Below are positions 34,708 through 44,661 of a DNA stretch of 64,000 bases, piece after piece (position 1 is the first letter of the stretch; the number at the start of each line of letters is the position of its first letter). The position numbers and the translations under genes were made by a program. The stretch comes from Alteromonadaceae bacterium (GTDB lineage Bacteria; Pseudomonadota; Gammaproteobacteria; Enterobacterales; Alteromonadaceae), in NCBI GenBank assembly GCA_013373625.1, contig JABXHM010000003.1:248001-312000 (forward strand). The letters are read 5' to 3'. The notes under the pieces were generated by a model, which ran no database searches, was not told where the DNA came from, and saw only the letters and a program-made list of their open reading frames with translations.

Positions 34708-35295
34708 TTATTGGGCCTGTATTTCACCGCCTTTAACCATAATACAATCCATGCCACCGTCTCGCGCAGCCTGATAACCAATTTCAGTATCTTCAAACAC
34801 CACACATTTTGCCGGTTCAATGCCCATATGTCTGGCGACCGTTAAAAATGTTTCAGGATGAGGCTTACCGTGCGTGACATCTGTTGCCGTAACCAGTGAG
34901 TCAATTATCTCAAGCAAGCCATGCGCTGCCAATAAATGCTCGGCATGAGGACGTTCAGCGCCGGTGCCAATACCTATTGCCATACGTGGACGATAATGTT
35001 CAAAAACGGCCATAGTGGCGGGGATTATTACGGGTTCCAGATCCATCGCTTCCCAGGCCTCTCGCTTGTACTTTGCAACCGCAGTCGGGTCCTGATCCAT
35101 ATTATATTTTTCGTTCAGTACGACCACTGTTTGACGGGTCGGTACGCCACCCAGTGAGTTCATATAATCCAGATCAAACGGATAGCCGAAGTGTTCGCAG
35201 GCTTGGCGCCAGGCTTCCATATGCGCAGGCATGGAGTCCACCAGCGTGCCATCCATGTCAAAGATAATGCCTTCATAGGCGCTGAGATCGACCAT
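34708..35295 (-). CDS. HAD-superfamily phosphatase, YqaB/beta-phosphoglucomutase-like
   Basis: 195 residues with the HAD motifs FDMDGTLVDSM (motif I, nucleophile Asp), a cap, IGIGTGAERPHA (motif II region), GKPHPETF (Lys) and VFEDTEIGYQAARDG (motif IV). This resembles E. coli YqaB (fructose-1-phosphatase) and beta-phosphoglucomutase-like phosphatases. Cytoplasmic. It lies between araA and the galM operon on the same strand and may be read through from araBDA. It could clear sugar phosphates such as ribulose or xylulose phosphates; the substrate is not determined. Confidence 0.85.
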   Translation of the reverse strand: MVDLSAYEGIIFDMDGTLVDSMPAHMEAWRQACEHFGYPFDLDYMNSLGGVPTRQTVVVLNEKYNMDQDPTAVAKYKREAWEAMDLEPVIIPATMAVFEHYRPRMAIGIGTGAERPHAEHLLAAHGLLEIIDSLVTATDVTHGKPHPETFLTVARHMGIEPAKCVVFEDTEIGYQAARDGGMDCIMVKGGEIQAQ

Positions 35296-35387
35296 TTTTC
35301 ATCCTCATCTGTACGAAACAAACAACAAACGGCAAACCTATCAGATTATGTCTGCCGTGATATTACGTTGTCGCGTTTTTTGATATC

Positions 35388-35414
35388 GTTAGCTCACCTC
35401 ACCAGTGAGCTAAC
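35388..35414 (-). terminator. Hairpin at the 3' end of araA
   Basis: GTTAGCTCAC and GTGAGCTAAC form a 10-bp stem with a 7-nt loop, 11 bases after the araA stop. The minus-strand 3' flank (GATATCAAAAAA) has no T-tract, so it may be a partial terminator or an mRNA-stability element. Confidence 0.5.
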
Positions 35415-35424
35415 AACATGGTGA

Positions 35425-36924
35425 TTAGATGCCTTGCTTAAGCTGATAGTAAGCCGCGTTGTAGCGTAATTCAGATTTAAACGAGCGCAGATCGGTATTG
35501 CCATCAATAATAACGGTTTCTACACCAGCCATATCAGCAAAGTCTTCAATAATTTCTGAGCTCAGCGCCTGACTGTATGCTGAGTGGTGCGCACCACCGG
35601 CATGGATCCAGGCTGCAGCTGCGACTTCAAGATTTGGCTTCGGCTCCCACAGTGCTGACGCAACTGGCAGATGAGGTGTTGATTCGGGTTGATCAACCGT
35701 TTCAACTTCATTAACCAGAATACGGAAACGGTTACCCATATCAATTGGCGATACGTTAATTGACGGACCGGCTTTTGCTGCGAACAACAAACGTGGTACG
35801 TCGCATTTCACACCGATGGTGTGGCGATGCACTTCAAGACGTGGCTTTTTGCCTGCAATCGACGGGCAAATTTCCAGCATGTGCGCGCCCAGCACCTGAT
35901 CAGTGCCACCTGTAAAGTTATAGGTGTAGTCTTCCATAAAGGTACAGCCACCTTCAAGCCCCTGCGCCATGACTTTCATGGTGCGCACCATGGCAGCCGT
36001 TTTCCAGTCACCCTCACCACCATAACCATAGCCTTTCGACATCAGTCGCTGTGTGGCTAAGCCCGGCAAGCCTGTGAGGCCGGCTAAGTTTTCGAAGCAG
36101 TTGGTGAAGGCACCAAAACCGCCATCTACGAAAAACTTCTCCATACCCAGTTCAAGACGCGCTTCTTTCATTAGTCGGTCGCGCTGATAGTCATCGGTCA
36201 TTAGTTCTTTGCTGACATCATAATCCTGATGATATGCATCTAACTGCGCCGCAACATCACCGTCACTGATACCGTTCACTACGTCGGCAAGATCCTGTAG
36301 ACCGTAAGCATGAACTTCATAACCAAAGGTAATTTGCGCTGCAACCTTGTCGCCTTCGGTTACGGCTACATTGCGCATGTTGTCGCCAAAACGTACCACT
36401 TTCAGTGATTTGTTCTCAGCAAAACCTAATGCTGCACGACACCAGCCGTCAATCTGAGCAACGGTTTTCGGGTTTTGCCAGTGGCCAACAACCACTTTGC
36501 GCTCTTTGCGCATGCGGCTGCCAATAAAGCCAAATTCACGGTCTCCGTGAGCGCTTTGGTGTGTATTCATGTAGTTCATGTCGATGCTGCTCCACGGCAG
36601 ACCGGCATTAAACTGGGTATGCAGATGCAACCAAGGCTTCTGCAGTTCGTTCAGGCCAGCAATCCACATCTTGGCTGGTGAGAAAGTGTGCATCCACAGG
36701 ATCACACCCACACAGTCGCTGCTCGCATTAGCGGCCTGACATACCTGATGGATTTCAGTTGACGATTTAACCGTGTCTTTGTAAACAACTTTAACTGGCA
36801 AGTTGTTTTCGTTCAGGCCAGCAGCCAGAGCCTGGCTGTTACCTGCAACTTCTTCCAGCACGCGCGGTCCGTAAAGATGCTGTGAGCCGGTAATAAACCA
36901 AACTTCTTTTTGTACTGTAGTCAT
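35425..36924 (-). CDS. araA: L-arabinose isomerase
   Basis: 499 residues, the length usual for AraA. Family landmarks include [19 protein letters not shown] at the start, [67 protein letters not shown] and [11 protein letters not shown]. It converts L-arabinose to L-ribulose with a Mn2+-dependent active site in the cytoplasm, first step of the pathway. It follows araD by 37 bases on the minus strand and has its own GAGGA ribosome site. Expected to be induced with araB and araD from the araB promoter. Confidence 0.97.
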   Translation of the reverse strand: MTTVQKEVWFITGSQHLYGPRVLEEVAGNSQALAAGLNENNLPVKVVYKDTVKSSTEIHQVCQAANASSDCVGVILWMHTFSPAKMWIAGLNELQKPWLHLHTQFNAGLPWSSIDMNYMNTHQSAHGDREFGFIGSRMRKERKVVVGHWQNPKTVAQIDGWCRAALGFAENKSLKVVRFGDNMRNVAVTEGDKVAAQITFGYEVHAYGLQDLADVVNGISDGDVAAQLDAYHQDYDVSKELMTDDYQRDRLMKEARLELGMEKFFVDGGFGAFTNCFENLAGLTGLPGLATQRLMSKGYGYGGEGDWKTAAMVRTMKVMAQGLEGGCTFMEDYTYNFTGGTDQVLGAHMLEICPSIAGKKPRLEVHRHTIGVKCDVPRLLFAAKAGPSINVSPIDMGNRFRILVNEVETVDQPESTPHLPVASALWEPKPNLEVAAAAWIHAGGAHHSAYSQALSSEIIEDFADMAGVETVIIDGNTDLRSFKSELRYNAAYYQLKQGI

Positions 36925-36961
36925 AATTTGTGTCCTCTATTAATAAAGGGCTTGCAGGGTG

Positions 36962-37654
36962 TTAGTTCTGGCCGTAGTAGGCGTCTTTACCGTGCTTGCG
37001 TAAATAGTGTTTATCCAATACAGCCTGATTAAGCTTCGCGGCATTGGGATCTAATGTTCGTGTGAGATACGCCATTTTGGCTATCTCTTCGAGTAGCGCT
37101 GCGTGATAAACAGATTGTGCCGCATCCTTACCCCACGTAAACGGGGCATGCCCGGCAACGATAACCATTGGTGCTGCAGCGGGGTCGCGATCCACGTAGG
37201 CATCAGTAATTTGTATACCGGTTTCTTCCTCGTAGTCGCCATTGACCTGTTCGTCGGTTAAGTCCCGGGTACAGGTAATTTCGCCGTGCACGTAATCAGC
37301 GTGAGTGGTGCCCAGACACGGGATGCTCTGACGCGCTTGCGCCCACGCTGTGGCGTAGGTGCTGTGCGTGTGGGTAACTCCACCAATTGAATCAAAAGCC
37401 CGATACAGGTGCGTATGTGTCTTGGTGTCAGAAGAAGGTCGCATTGAACCTTCCACAATATTATTTTCTAAATCAACGATAACGATATCTTCTGGTTTCA
37501 TCTGATCATAAGACACGCCACTGGGTTTTATAGCCACAACGCCCTTATTTCGATCAACCTGAGACACATTACCAAACGTATAGATAACCAGATTACGGCG
37601 CTCCAGCTCCATATTGGCTTCGTATACTTCACGTTTTAATTCTGTATAACTCAT
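36962..37654 (-). CDS. araD: L-ribulose-5-phosphate 4-epimerase
   Basis: 230 residues. Class II aldolase/epimerase fold: NLVIYTFGNVSQVDR, IKPSGVSYD, RPSSDTKTHTHLYRAF and the metal-binding GGVTHTHSTYATAWAQA with His residues, then GTTHADYVHG. It converts L-ribulose 5-phosphate to D-xylulose 5-phosphate, the product entering the pentose phosphate pathway. Its ATG overlaps the araB stop as ATGA, with a strong GGAGG ribosome site inside araB, so translational coupling is likely. The length is standard. Confidence 0.97.
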   Translation of the reverse strand: MSYTELKREVYEANMELERRNLVIYTFGNVSQVDRNKGVVAIKPSGVSYDQMKPEDIVIVDLENNIVEGSMRPSSDTKTHTHLYRAFDSIGGVTHTHSTYATAWAQARQSIPCLGTTHADYVHGEITCTRDLTDEQVNGDYEEETGIQITDAYVDRDPAAAPMVIVAGHAPFTWGKDAAQSVYHAALLEEIAKMAYLTRTLDPNAAKLNQAVLDKHYLRKHGKDAYYGQN

Positions 37655-39309
37655 GATTTACCTCCGCTGACATAGGCACCAAGGGTCTGATAATTTTGGT
37701 ACAGCACGTCGTAAATGCCAACCCGCGATGAATCAGGCAGATATTGCTTACAAACAGGTGACGCCATTACTTCCTGAGCGGCGGCGACGGTTGGGTATTC
37801 GCCGGCAGCCACAGCAGCCATAATGGCGGCACCCAGGGCACAACTCTGTTCACTTTCCAACACATCAATCGGGCAGTTCCAGACATCGGCGCACGTTTGC
37901 ATCACGTAATCCGACTTTTTAGAAATACCGCCAATAACCACGACTGAATTAATCGGCACGCCTTCTTCCTGGAACCGTTCAGTAATTGCACGGGCACCAA
38001 AGGCTGTGGCTTCAACCAGTGCTTTAAAAAGTTGCGGCGCATCGGCGCCCATTTTGATGCCGGTGATAGCCATTGACACGGTTTGGTCCGCATCAGGCGT
38101 ACGACGACCATTAACCCAGTCCAGCGCGGTAATATCGGTAGCGCTGACTGGCAATTGCGCCGCTTCAGCCGATAAACGCTGCAGGGTTACTGCTTCGATT
38201 TTTTCGACCAACTCATCAGCGCCAGACTCCATTAGCTCATGTAATAAGTTAGTGGTTGGCCACAGCACCAGATTTTTAAACCATGCATATAAATCGCCAA
38301 AGGCAGACTGACCGGCTTCTAATCCAACGAACCCGGGAATAACTGAACCATCAACCTGACCACAGATCCCCTTAACACAGGTTTCACCCAGTGTTTCCGG
38401 TGTCGTCACTGTGATATCACAGGTTGATGTACCCATTACTTTGGTTAGTACACCTTCACGTACATTGGCCGCTACAGCGCCCATATGACAGTCAAATGCG
38501 CCGTAACCAACAACAATACCTTCCGGCAGGCCAAGTTTTTGTGACCATTCTGCCGTTAGTTTGCCGGCCACCTGGTCGCTGGTTTGCGTCGCCGGGTTAA
38601 GCGTATCAACCAAACCATCCAGTAGCGGATCCACTGATGTAAAGAAATCGTTTGGCGGGAAGCCGCCCCATGCTTCATTCCACATTAACTTGTGGCCTGT
38701 GGCACAACGTCCCATTTTTAATTGTGAAGGATGAGTAGTACCGCACATCAGCGCCGTCATCCAGTCACAATGCTCTACCCAACTATGCGCGGCTGCTTGC
38801 ACTGCCGCATCATCACGATACACATGCAGTACTTTAGCCCAGTACCATTCAGACGAATAAATACCGCCCATGTACGACAAATAGTTAACATCGTTGTTAT
38901 TGGCAGCCTGCGTGATCTCGCTGGCCTCTTTTAAGGCTGTGTGATCTTTCCAAAGCACGAACATGGCATTGGGGTTTTCACTAAACGCTTCAGTTAGTGC
39001 TAATGGAACGCCGTCAGCATTAATCGGCACCGGCGTAGAGCCGGTGGTATCGAAGCTTAAGCCAACCACTTTATCCGCTGTACCGGCAGGCACCTTAGTC
39101 CACAACGCATTAACCACTTCTACCAGACTATCTACATAGTCTAAAGGGTGTTGGCGGTATTGATCGCGCGACGGTTCACAGTAACGGCCTTCCGCCCAAC
39201 GCGGGTAATTGACCATGTGACTGGCCAGCTCTGCACCGGTTGTTACGTCTACTAACAATGCTCTGACTGAATCAGAGCCGTAATCGAGCCCTAATGTATA
39301 ACGAGACAT
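37651..39309 (-). CDS. araB: L-ribulokinase
   Basis: 552 residues. FGGY carbohydrate kinase: the N-terminus TLGLDYGSDSVRALLVD is the phosphate-1 motif; SFDTTGSTPVP, a VMGTSTCDI motif, and the C-terminal VVVIGGISKKSDYVMQ and QSCALGAAI complete the ATP-binding fold. It phosphorylates L-ribulose to L-ribulose 5-phosphate. First gene of araBDA on the minus strand. A 233-bp AT-rich region separates it from the divergent transaldolase, and both use that region for regulation. Confidence 0.97.
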   Translation of the reverse strand: MSRYTLGLDYGSDSVRALLVDVTTGAELASHMVNYPRWAEGRYCEPSRDQYRQHPLDYVDSLVEVVNALWTKVPAGTADKVVGLSFDTTGSTPVPINADGVPLALTEAFSENPNAMFVLWKDHTALKEASEITQAANNNDVNYLSYMGGIYSSEWYWAKVLHVYRDDAAVQAAAHSWVEHCDWMTALMCGTTHPSQLKMGRCATGHKLMWNEAWGGFPPNDFFTSVDPLLDGLVDTLNPATQTSDQVAGKLTAEWSQKLGLPEGIVVGYGAFDCHMGAVAANVREGVLTKVMGTSTCDITVTTPETLGETCVKGICGQVDGSVIPGFVGLEAGQSAFGDLYAWFKNLVLWPTTNLLHELMESGADELVEKIEAVTLQRLSAEAAQLPVSATDITALDWVNGRRTPDADQTVSMAITGIKMGADAPQLFKALVEATAFGARAITERFQEEGVPINSVVVIGGISKKSDYVMQTCADVWNCPIDVLESEQSCALGAAIMAAVAAGEYPTVAAAQEVMASPVCKQYLPDSSRVGIYDVLYQNYQTLGAYVSGGKS

Positions 39310-39542
39310 AATAATTTAATTCCACTAGCTGCTAACAAAATTAGCCAATAAATTTTAATTGTATGATAATATCAATAATAGACAAATGTAAAGGTAATAT
39401 AAAATTAATATTAACATATCACCATTACAATTTTTTGCTTTAGATTGGTTAAAAATAGTGCACAGGCGCATTGTAACCAATTCGCAATTGCAGGCATTGA
39501 AAATTTCTTAACCCATTGAAAATATTAAGAGTGTGAGAAAAT
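39310..39542. promoter_or_regulatory. Divergent promoter region of araBDA and transaldolase
   Basis: A 233-bp AT-rich spacer. A plus-strand ATTGTATGATA lies at 39358-39368, near araB, and a minus-strand ATTGTAATG at 39431-39423, toward tal. Both fit the arabinose-promoter motif. Operator function is inferred from recurrence. Confidence 0.5.
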
Positions 39543-40496
39543 ATGACGACACAGTTAGAGCAACTAAAATCGATGACAACCGTAGTCGCTGACACTGGTG
39601 ACTTTGAAGCAATCAAACTGTATCAACCACAGGACGCCACCACAAATCCGTCGCTGTTGTTAAAAGCTGTGCAAATTGAAAAGTACCGTCCATTAGCCAT
39701 CGAAGCAGTAAATTGGGCCAAAGATCAAGGCGCTACAGACAACGCTGCAGCCGTGGCTGCCGACAAGCTCGCTGTTCTGATTGGTGCTAAACTGATGGAG
39801 CAGGTACCGGGTTATGTGTCGACCGAAGTTGATGCGCGACTTTCCTTCGATACTGCAGCGACTGTCGAAAAAGCCAATCATCTACTTTCTTTGTATCGTG
39901 ATCAAGGTATCGATACTAACCGGGTATTGATCAAAATTGCCGCCACATGGGAAGGCATTCAAGCCGCCAAACTGCTCGAAACTCAGGGCATTAAAACCAA
40001 TGTCACGCTGGTTTTCTCATTTGCCCAGGCGCGAGCCAGTGCCGAAGCCGGAGCGTTTCTGATTTCACCCTTCGTAGGGCGCATTTTAGATTGGCATAAA
40101 GCGGATCAGCCTGAAGCCGACTTTAGTGGTGCGAACGATCCGGGCGTTAAGTCGGTGACCCGTATTTATGACTACTTTAAGTTGCATGGCTACGACACCA
40201 TTGTAATGGGCGCGAGCTTCCGTAATATCAACGAGATCCAGGAGCTGGCAGGTTGTGACCGCTTAACCATCAGCCCCGGGTTACTTGACGAACTGGCGAA
40301 TACTACTGCCCCTTTGCCGCGTAAGCTTGCACCAAACGATGCACCGCAGGCCGCACCACAAGCTTTGACTGAGCCAGAGTTCCGCTGGGACATGAACGAA
40401 GATCAAATGGCCACTGAAAAGCTGTCTCAAGGCATACGCCAATTCGCTGCCGATCAGGTAACGCTTGAAACAATGCTCACAGACTTAGCGAAATAA
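39543..40496 (+). CDS. tal: Transaldolase
   Basis: 317 residues, the size of TalA/TalB. Landmarks are [41 protein letters not shown] (Schiff-base Lys), [12 protein letters not shown] and [17 protein letters not shown]. It links fructose 6-phosphate and erythrose 4-phosphate with sedoheptulose 7-phosphate in the non-oxidative pentose phosphate pathway. Its placement divergent from araB makes sense, as xylulose 5-phosphate from arabinose needs this pathway. Probably co-regulated through the shared spacer. A strong terminator follows. Confidence 0.97.
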   Translation: MTTQLEQLKSMTTVVADTGDFEAIKLYQPQDATTNPSLLLKAVQIEKYRPLAIEAVNWAKDQGATDNAAAVAADKLAVLIGAKLMEQVPGYVSTEVDARLSFDTAATVEKANHLLSLYRDQGIDTNRVLIKIAATWEGIQAAKLLETQGIKTNVTLVFSFAQARASAEAGAFLISPFVGRILDWHKADQPEADFSGANDPGVKSVTRIYDYFKLHGYDTIVMGASFRNINEIQELAGCDRLTISPGLLDELANTTAPLPRKLAPNDAPQAAPQALTEPEFRWDMNEDQMATEKLSQGIRQFAADQVTLETMLTDLAK

Positions 40497-40522
40497 GTCA
40501 CTACTGAGCAACGTTTAACAGC

Positions 40523-40561
40523 AAAAAATCCGGCTTACGCTTCACGCGAGCCGGATTTTTT
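40523..40561. terminator. Bidirectional terminator
   Basis: AAAAAATCCGGCT pairs with AGCCGGATTTTTT around a 13-nt loop, between the convergent tal and carboxypeptidase genes. T-tracts are present on both strands. Confidence 0.9.
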
Positions 40562-40584
40562 TGATTCTGTTAATGCCCAGTGTA

Positions 40585-42117
40585 TCACTCGGTAACAGTT
40601 TGCTTGTTAATAAATTGCCGGATGTCACCAAAGAGCTGATTTTTTGCTTCGCTGTTTACATACATCATATGGCCTCCCTGATAATAGGTATAAGACAGTT
40701 GCTCGCTGCGAATAGCATGGCGGTTAAGCGTATATTCCGCGTCAAAAAAGGGCGTGACCAGATCATAATAACCGGAGGCGACCAGCACTTTTAAGCCAGG
40801 GTTTATACGCAGCGCTTCTGACAACTCTCCGGCAGTATTCACATACGCAGGTTCCCAGGCACTGCCGTCTTTTTTGGTGCGATAACGCCAGTGCCGACGC
40901 AGGTTTGGATCAGAAGGTGACAAATACGGACGCGTCCAATCAATATTGAGTTGATTGCGCATATATACTTGCAGCGCGCTGTTAAAAGCGGCTGAAATGG
41001 CAGCCGAAGCTGCGTCCCGCTTGGTGGAGTCGGCCGTATCGTCGCGTTCATCACCAATATAACGGGCATCCAGCAATCCCACGGTTTCGCCACTATCACG
41101 CAGTAGCTGCTTGGCAAATCGGCGCGCGCTGATGCGTAAATTTGCCTGCTCAACATAGGCCTCACTCAGCCCGGTAAAATACGCCAGGCGCTCAACCAAA
41201 TGGCGGCGTTTTGCTGGTGCTAACTGATTGCCTGCAAACAAACCGGGTAACAACTCATTAGTCGCAAAATCACGGGCTTGCTGCAAAAACGCAGCCTGCT
41301 CGGGCGGTGTTGGAGTCACTTTACCATGGTAAAGTGCAGTCGCCGCCATTGTAGGTACATAAGTAATATAAGAGATAAGGTTGTCGGGGATATACGGCGA
41401 CGAGCCCTGGTAGTCCAGAGCCTGGGAAACAAATATCAGACCGTTGAGATTAATGTTCATCTCTTTTTGCAGAATGTTGGCCACGTAAGCCGCACGGGTT
41501 GTACCATAACTTTCACCCAGTATAAAAATGGGTGAACCCCAGCGATTATTCTCAGTCATCCAGGTACGAATAAACGCGGCCATAGACTGGGCGTCTTCTT
41601 TGAGGCCCCAAAACTCTTTACCTTCATGCTCACCAACGGCGCGGGAGAAACCGGTACCGACCGGGTCAATAAACACCAGATCAGAAACGTCCATAATCGA
41701 GCTGGTTGACGTTGTCGGCGTATATGGCGGTAGCCCTGGATGTGACGCGTCAGATGGTACCTCCACAAAAGAAGGCCCTAATCCGCTCATGTGCAGCCAT
41801 ACCGACGCAGAGCCGGGCCCACCGTTCCAAACAAAGGTGACCGGCCGTTTTGCAGTATCGGTACGCTGTTTAATATAGGCAAACGAAAAGATACTGGCCG
41901 TGGGTTCACCGTCAATATCGCGCAGGTAAGTTTCGCTGGCAATGGCATCATAGTTCATCTTCTGGCCATTAAACTGGCCCTTATGCTCTGATACAAACTG
42001 CTGAGGCGCCTGGATAACGCCAGTATTGCTTTTTGCTCCTACAGCCTGCGTATTCAGACCCATTGTGAGTAAAAAAGCCCCTACCACTCGCTGAATTGAC
42101 GTTACATTCATTGCCAT
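40585..42117 (-). CDS. Exported serine carboxypeptidase (S10 family)
   Basis: The start at 42117 is preceded by AAGG; the open frame begins 12 codons earlier. 510 residues with a signal peptide (about 1-25). S10 motifs are FVWNGGPGSASVWLHM (oxyanion hole), ILGESYGTTRAA (nucleophile Ser), VASGYYDLVTP (catalytic Asp) and YYQGGHMMYV (catalytic His). S10 carboxypeptidases remove C-terminal residues and work at acid pH. The family is common in Alteromonadales as periplasmic peptidases. It has no co-directional neighbour close by and is unrelated to the arabinan genes. Confidence 0.9.
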   Translation of the reverse strand: MAMNVTSIQRVVGAFLLTMGLNTQAVGAKSNTGVIQAPQQFVSEHKGQFNGQKMNYDAIASETYLRDIDGEPTASIFSFAYIKQRTDTAKRPVTFVWNGGPGSASVWLHMSGLGPSFVEVPSDASHPGLPPYTPTTSTSSIMDVSDLVFIDPVGTGFSRAVGEHEGKEFWGLKEDAQSMAAFIRTWMTENNRWGSPIFILGESYGTTRAAYVANILQKEMNINLNGLIFVSQALDYQGSSPYIPDNLISYITYVPTMAATALYHGKVTPTPPEQAAFLQQARDFATNELLPGLFAGNQLAPAKRRHLVERLAYFTGLSEAYVEQANLRISARRFAKQLLRDSGETVGLLDARYIGDERDDTADSTKRDAASAAISAAFNSALQVYMRNQLNIDWTRPYLSPSDPNLRRHWRYRTKKDGSAWEPAYVNTAGELSEALRINPGLKVLVASGYYDLVTPFFDAEYTLNRHAIRSEQLSYTYYQGGHMMYVNSEAKNQLFGDIRQFINKQTVTE

Positions 42118-42153
42118 TTTAATTACCTTTGCTGCATCGCATTTGGGCTGCAT

Positions 42154-42560
42154 AAATTACCCGAGCCTGATAGCGTTAACAAGTCACCGCACGACCAATA
42201 ACACAGAGAGCAGTTAATACACTACTTTGGCAGTTTTGGTTGCAATACAGCACACGCTTTCCCCCTGATTACGCCGACGTTGAAGCAAACATCAGCAGTT
42301 TAAGAACAAGACAGCTATAACCATTTGGTGGCTGTCGTAGCTGACACCGGCGTAACAGACGACCGGTTATACAGATGGGCGTCAAAAACTATACGCAGCC
42401 CTTAAAAATAGACAGCTAATCGCTTGTATAGCGCCACTTTGTTCTGCAATAGACTGGATTACCCCCCATGCATCCGTTATCTTAGCGCTTAAATCTATTT
42501 ACATTACTTACCGCTGCGGTCACCACAAGCAGGTGGTTAAACGTCAAGGAGAGACCCATC
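42154..42560. other. Intergenic region upstream of the exported pair
   Basis: About 407 bp between divergent genes. I see no gene, RNA or arabinose motif. It must hold both promoters; none is confidently placed. Confidence 0.4.
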
Positions 42561-43796
42561 ATGAAAATATTAAAACCGGCAATGTTTTGTGCATTAGCAT
42601 CGTTATCCAGCGCCAGCGTAAATGCACACCTATTGGTCGATATGAACGACTTTCCTCAATGGTTCAAACAAGCCATGAAACGTGAAGCCGACATTACATC
42701 TACCAGCCCGCTGACCATTGCAGCGCTCAATGTTGACGCCAGCATTAAAGGTAAAGCTACCCAACAGGAAAGCTCCGAAGGTACCTGGTACTACAACATT
42801 GATATCGGCTCAGACTCACCGGTGGAGTGCTACGCTTTTACCGAGTTTGACGGGCCTTCCAACTCTCTGTATGCCATATTGCAACATAGTCTGAATGGCG
42901 TAGAAGCGCTCAATCAAAAAACGCTTTCCAGCCAGTTCAATTTAGCGGTTGATACGGGTGTTATCGGCGGCACCCCCTACCTGCAACTCGATACGCTTTA
43001 TAATCTCGGCGAAGGAAGTGAGACAGTATCGGGTGTACTAAAAGGCTTCTCTGCTCAAACCGAACAAAGCCTGCAGATATGTGTACATAACGAAACAGGC
43101 TACCAGCAAACCTTCTTTGCGGTATTTGAAAGTTTTGTTGAGGCCTTTAACCAATCTGAGGACAGCCCGGCGTTTTTCGATGCCGTTTATCAGCTTACGC
43201 TCAACGACATGCCCCTGGGTTTTAGTCGTGAACGTTTTAGCGTTGATCAGGATGGCGATATCGAAATTAACGTTCATTCGGCAATGCTGGTGCCTGTCGA
43301 CGAAGTTTCAGTGGCCCGCACTGATAGCGTAGGCACGTCGTGGAGCCGCCCTGATGGCTCGCTCATTAACGGCACCGAGTATTCTGTGGATAACGGCACC
43401 TTATCGGCTAATTTTGCTGTTCAGGCAGGTGAAGAAAGTTGGGTCGTCAGTGGCGAAATGCAGGGCAAAGCGATCAATGCGCCACTCAATTATAACGGCG
43501 CCTTATTAACAGAGTATGGTAGCTATCTTGAAACCGCCAGCTTACTGGCCAGCGAGGAGCAGTCGGCGTCTTTTCGCATGTGGGTGTCAGATGCTGACCC
43601 GACCGCGGCTCTTGAGGTAAAGGTGAGTAAAATTAGTGATAATCCTAACGCGAATTTACAACTCGATATGGGCCCGCTGACCATGAAACTACAAGCCCAA
43701 AGCAATGGTATGTTTGACGTTGGCACTCTGGAACAGGCAGGTATGACATTGCTGATGAAACGCATATACGCAAAAGGCGAGCCGCTGCAACCATGA
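42561..43796 (+). CDS. Exported protein of unknown function
   Basis: 411 residues with a signal peptide (about 1-22, ending NA) and a good Shine-Dalgarno, AAGGAGA. I do not recognise the family. The sequence is acidic with few Cys (one pair, VECYAF and LQICVHN) and beta-rich looking, with no membrane segment after the signal. It ends FDVGTLEQAGMTLLMKRIYAKG. The next gene, a transglutaminase-like protein, starts inside its stop codon as ATGA, so the two are translationally coupled and probably work together in the periplasm. The protein could be a substrate, partner or scaffold for the downstream enzyme. Confidence 0.75.
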   Translation: MKILKPAMFCALASLSSASVNAHLLVDMNDFPQWFKQAMKREADITSTSPLTIAALNVDASIKGKATQQESSEGTWYYNIDIGSDSPVECYAFTEFDGPSNSLYAILQHSLNGVEALNQKTLSSQFNLAVDTGVIGGTPYLQLDTLYNLGEGSETVSGVLKGFSAQTEQSLQICVHNETGYQQTFFAVFESFVEAFNQSEDSPAFFDAVYQLTLNDMPLGFSRERFSVDQDGDIEINVHSAMLVPVDEVSVARTDSVGTSWSRPDGSLINGTEYSVDNGTLSANFAVQAGEESWVVSGEMQGKAINAPLNYNGALLTEYGSYLETASLLASEEQSASFRMWVSDADPTAALEVKVSKISDNPNANLQLDMGPLTMKLQAQSNGMFDVGTLEQAGMTLLMKRIYAKGEPLQP

Positions 43797-44566
43797 AGCC
43801 TTTAATAGCCCTGATATTGCTGGTACTGTCTTGCAGCACCAGCGCTCAATCAGTGCCAACAATGGCACAAATTCCTGTTTCACTGAGTACACCGCAGTAT
43901 GCGCCGTTAGGTGAGATCATCCATTTTGAACTATCAGTACAGGATGCCCCGGCTGCTCTGGCAAAACTGTTGGAATACAAAGGTATCAGCGCCACGCAAG
44001 TCAATCCTCAAACGCTGGCCATTGCTATGGGCAAACAGCCGCAATTCAGTGGTAACAGGCAAGCGCAGCACCGTCAAAGCAGCTTTGTTATCGACATTGA
44101 TGAAGCGCCAACACAAGCTTTTATTGACGGTTTCAAACCAAGCCAACTTGCATCACTACAAGCTATTCCCGCCTATGTAAACGAATACATTAACGAGCCC
44201 ACCTATATTCATGGTTTTAACTTTGCTTCGGTCGTGGCAGCGCAGCGTTCGGGCGATTGCACAGAATACGCCGTACTCACCACTGCACTGGCCAGAGCAT
44301 TGGGGCTCGACGCCAGACTCATATTAGGCACGGTAATAATGGATGAAAGCAGCCAGATTGGCGCATTCGGCCACGCATGGACAGAAGTGTGGTATCAGGG
44401 TAAATGGCAACTCATTGATGCAGCGTTATACACAACAGACATTAACACTCGCTATTACCTGCCATCGTCCTCGCTGGAAAACGAAGGGCCTGGTTTTGGC
44501 CTGGCAATAATGATGGCAACAAAAGGCTTTCCCTCGGCCATTACACAGCTGCACAGTTTACCGTAA
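43793..44566 (+). CDS. Exported transglutaminase-like protein
   Basis: 257 residues with a signal peptide (about 1-18, ending SAQ). The Transglut_core domain has SGDCTEYAVL with Cys156, FGHAWTEVWYQGKW with His194 and LIDAALY with Asp209, a complete Cys-His-Asp triad. Bacterial proteins of this type act as cysteine proteases, transglutaminases or peptide-processing enzymes. The start overlaps the preceding unknown gene by four bases, so both proteins should be made together. No further gene follows in the run; a LytTR regulator gene lies convergently. The enzymatic role is not known. Confidence 0.82.
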   Translation: MKPLIALILLVLSCSTSAQSVPTMAQIPVSLSTPQYAPLGEIIHFELSVQDAPAALAKLLEYKGISATQVNPQTLAIAMGKQPQFSGNRQAQHRQSSFVIDIDEAPTQAFIDGFKPSQLASLQAIPAYVNEYINEPTYIHGFNFASVVAAQRSGDCTEYAVLTTALARALGLDARLILGTVIMDESSQIGAFGHAWTEVWYQGKWQLIDAALYTTDINTRYYLPSSSLENEGPGFGLAIMMATKGFPSAITQLHSLP

Positions 44567-44661
44567 CCGTCATGAAGGCATTGCGGTATTCGCTGTTCGC
44601 CATTTTCGCTACCGGGCCATCCAGGCTGCAGGCAGCGGCGCGGCTTACTTAAAATTTGTGA

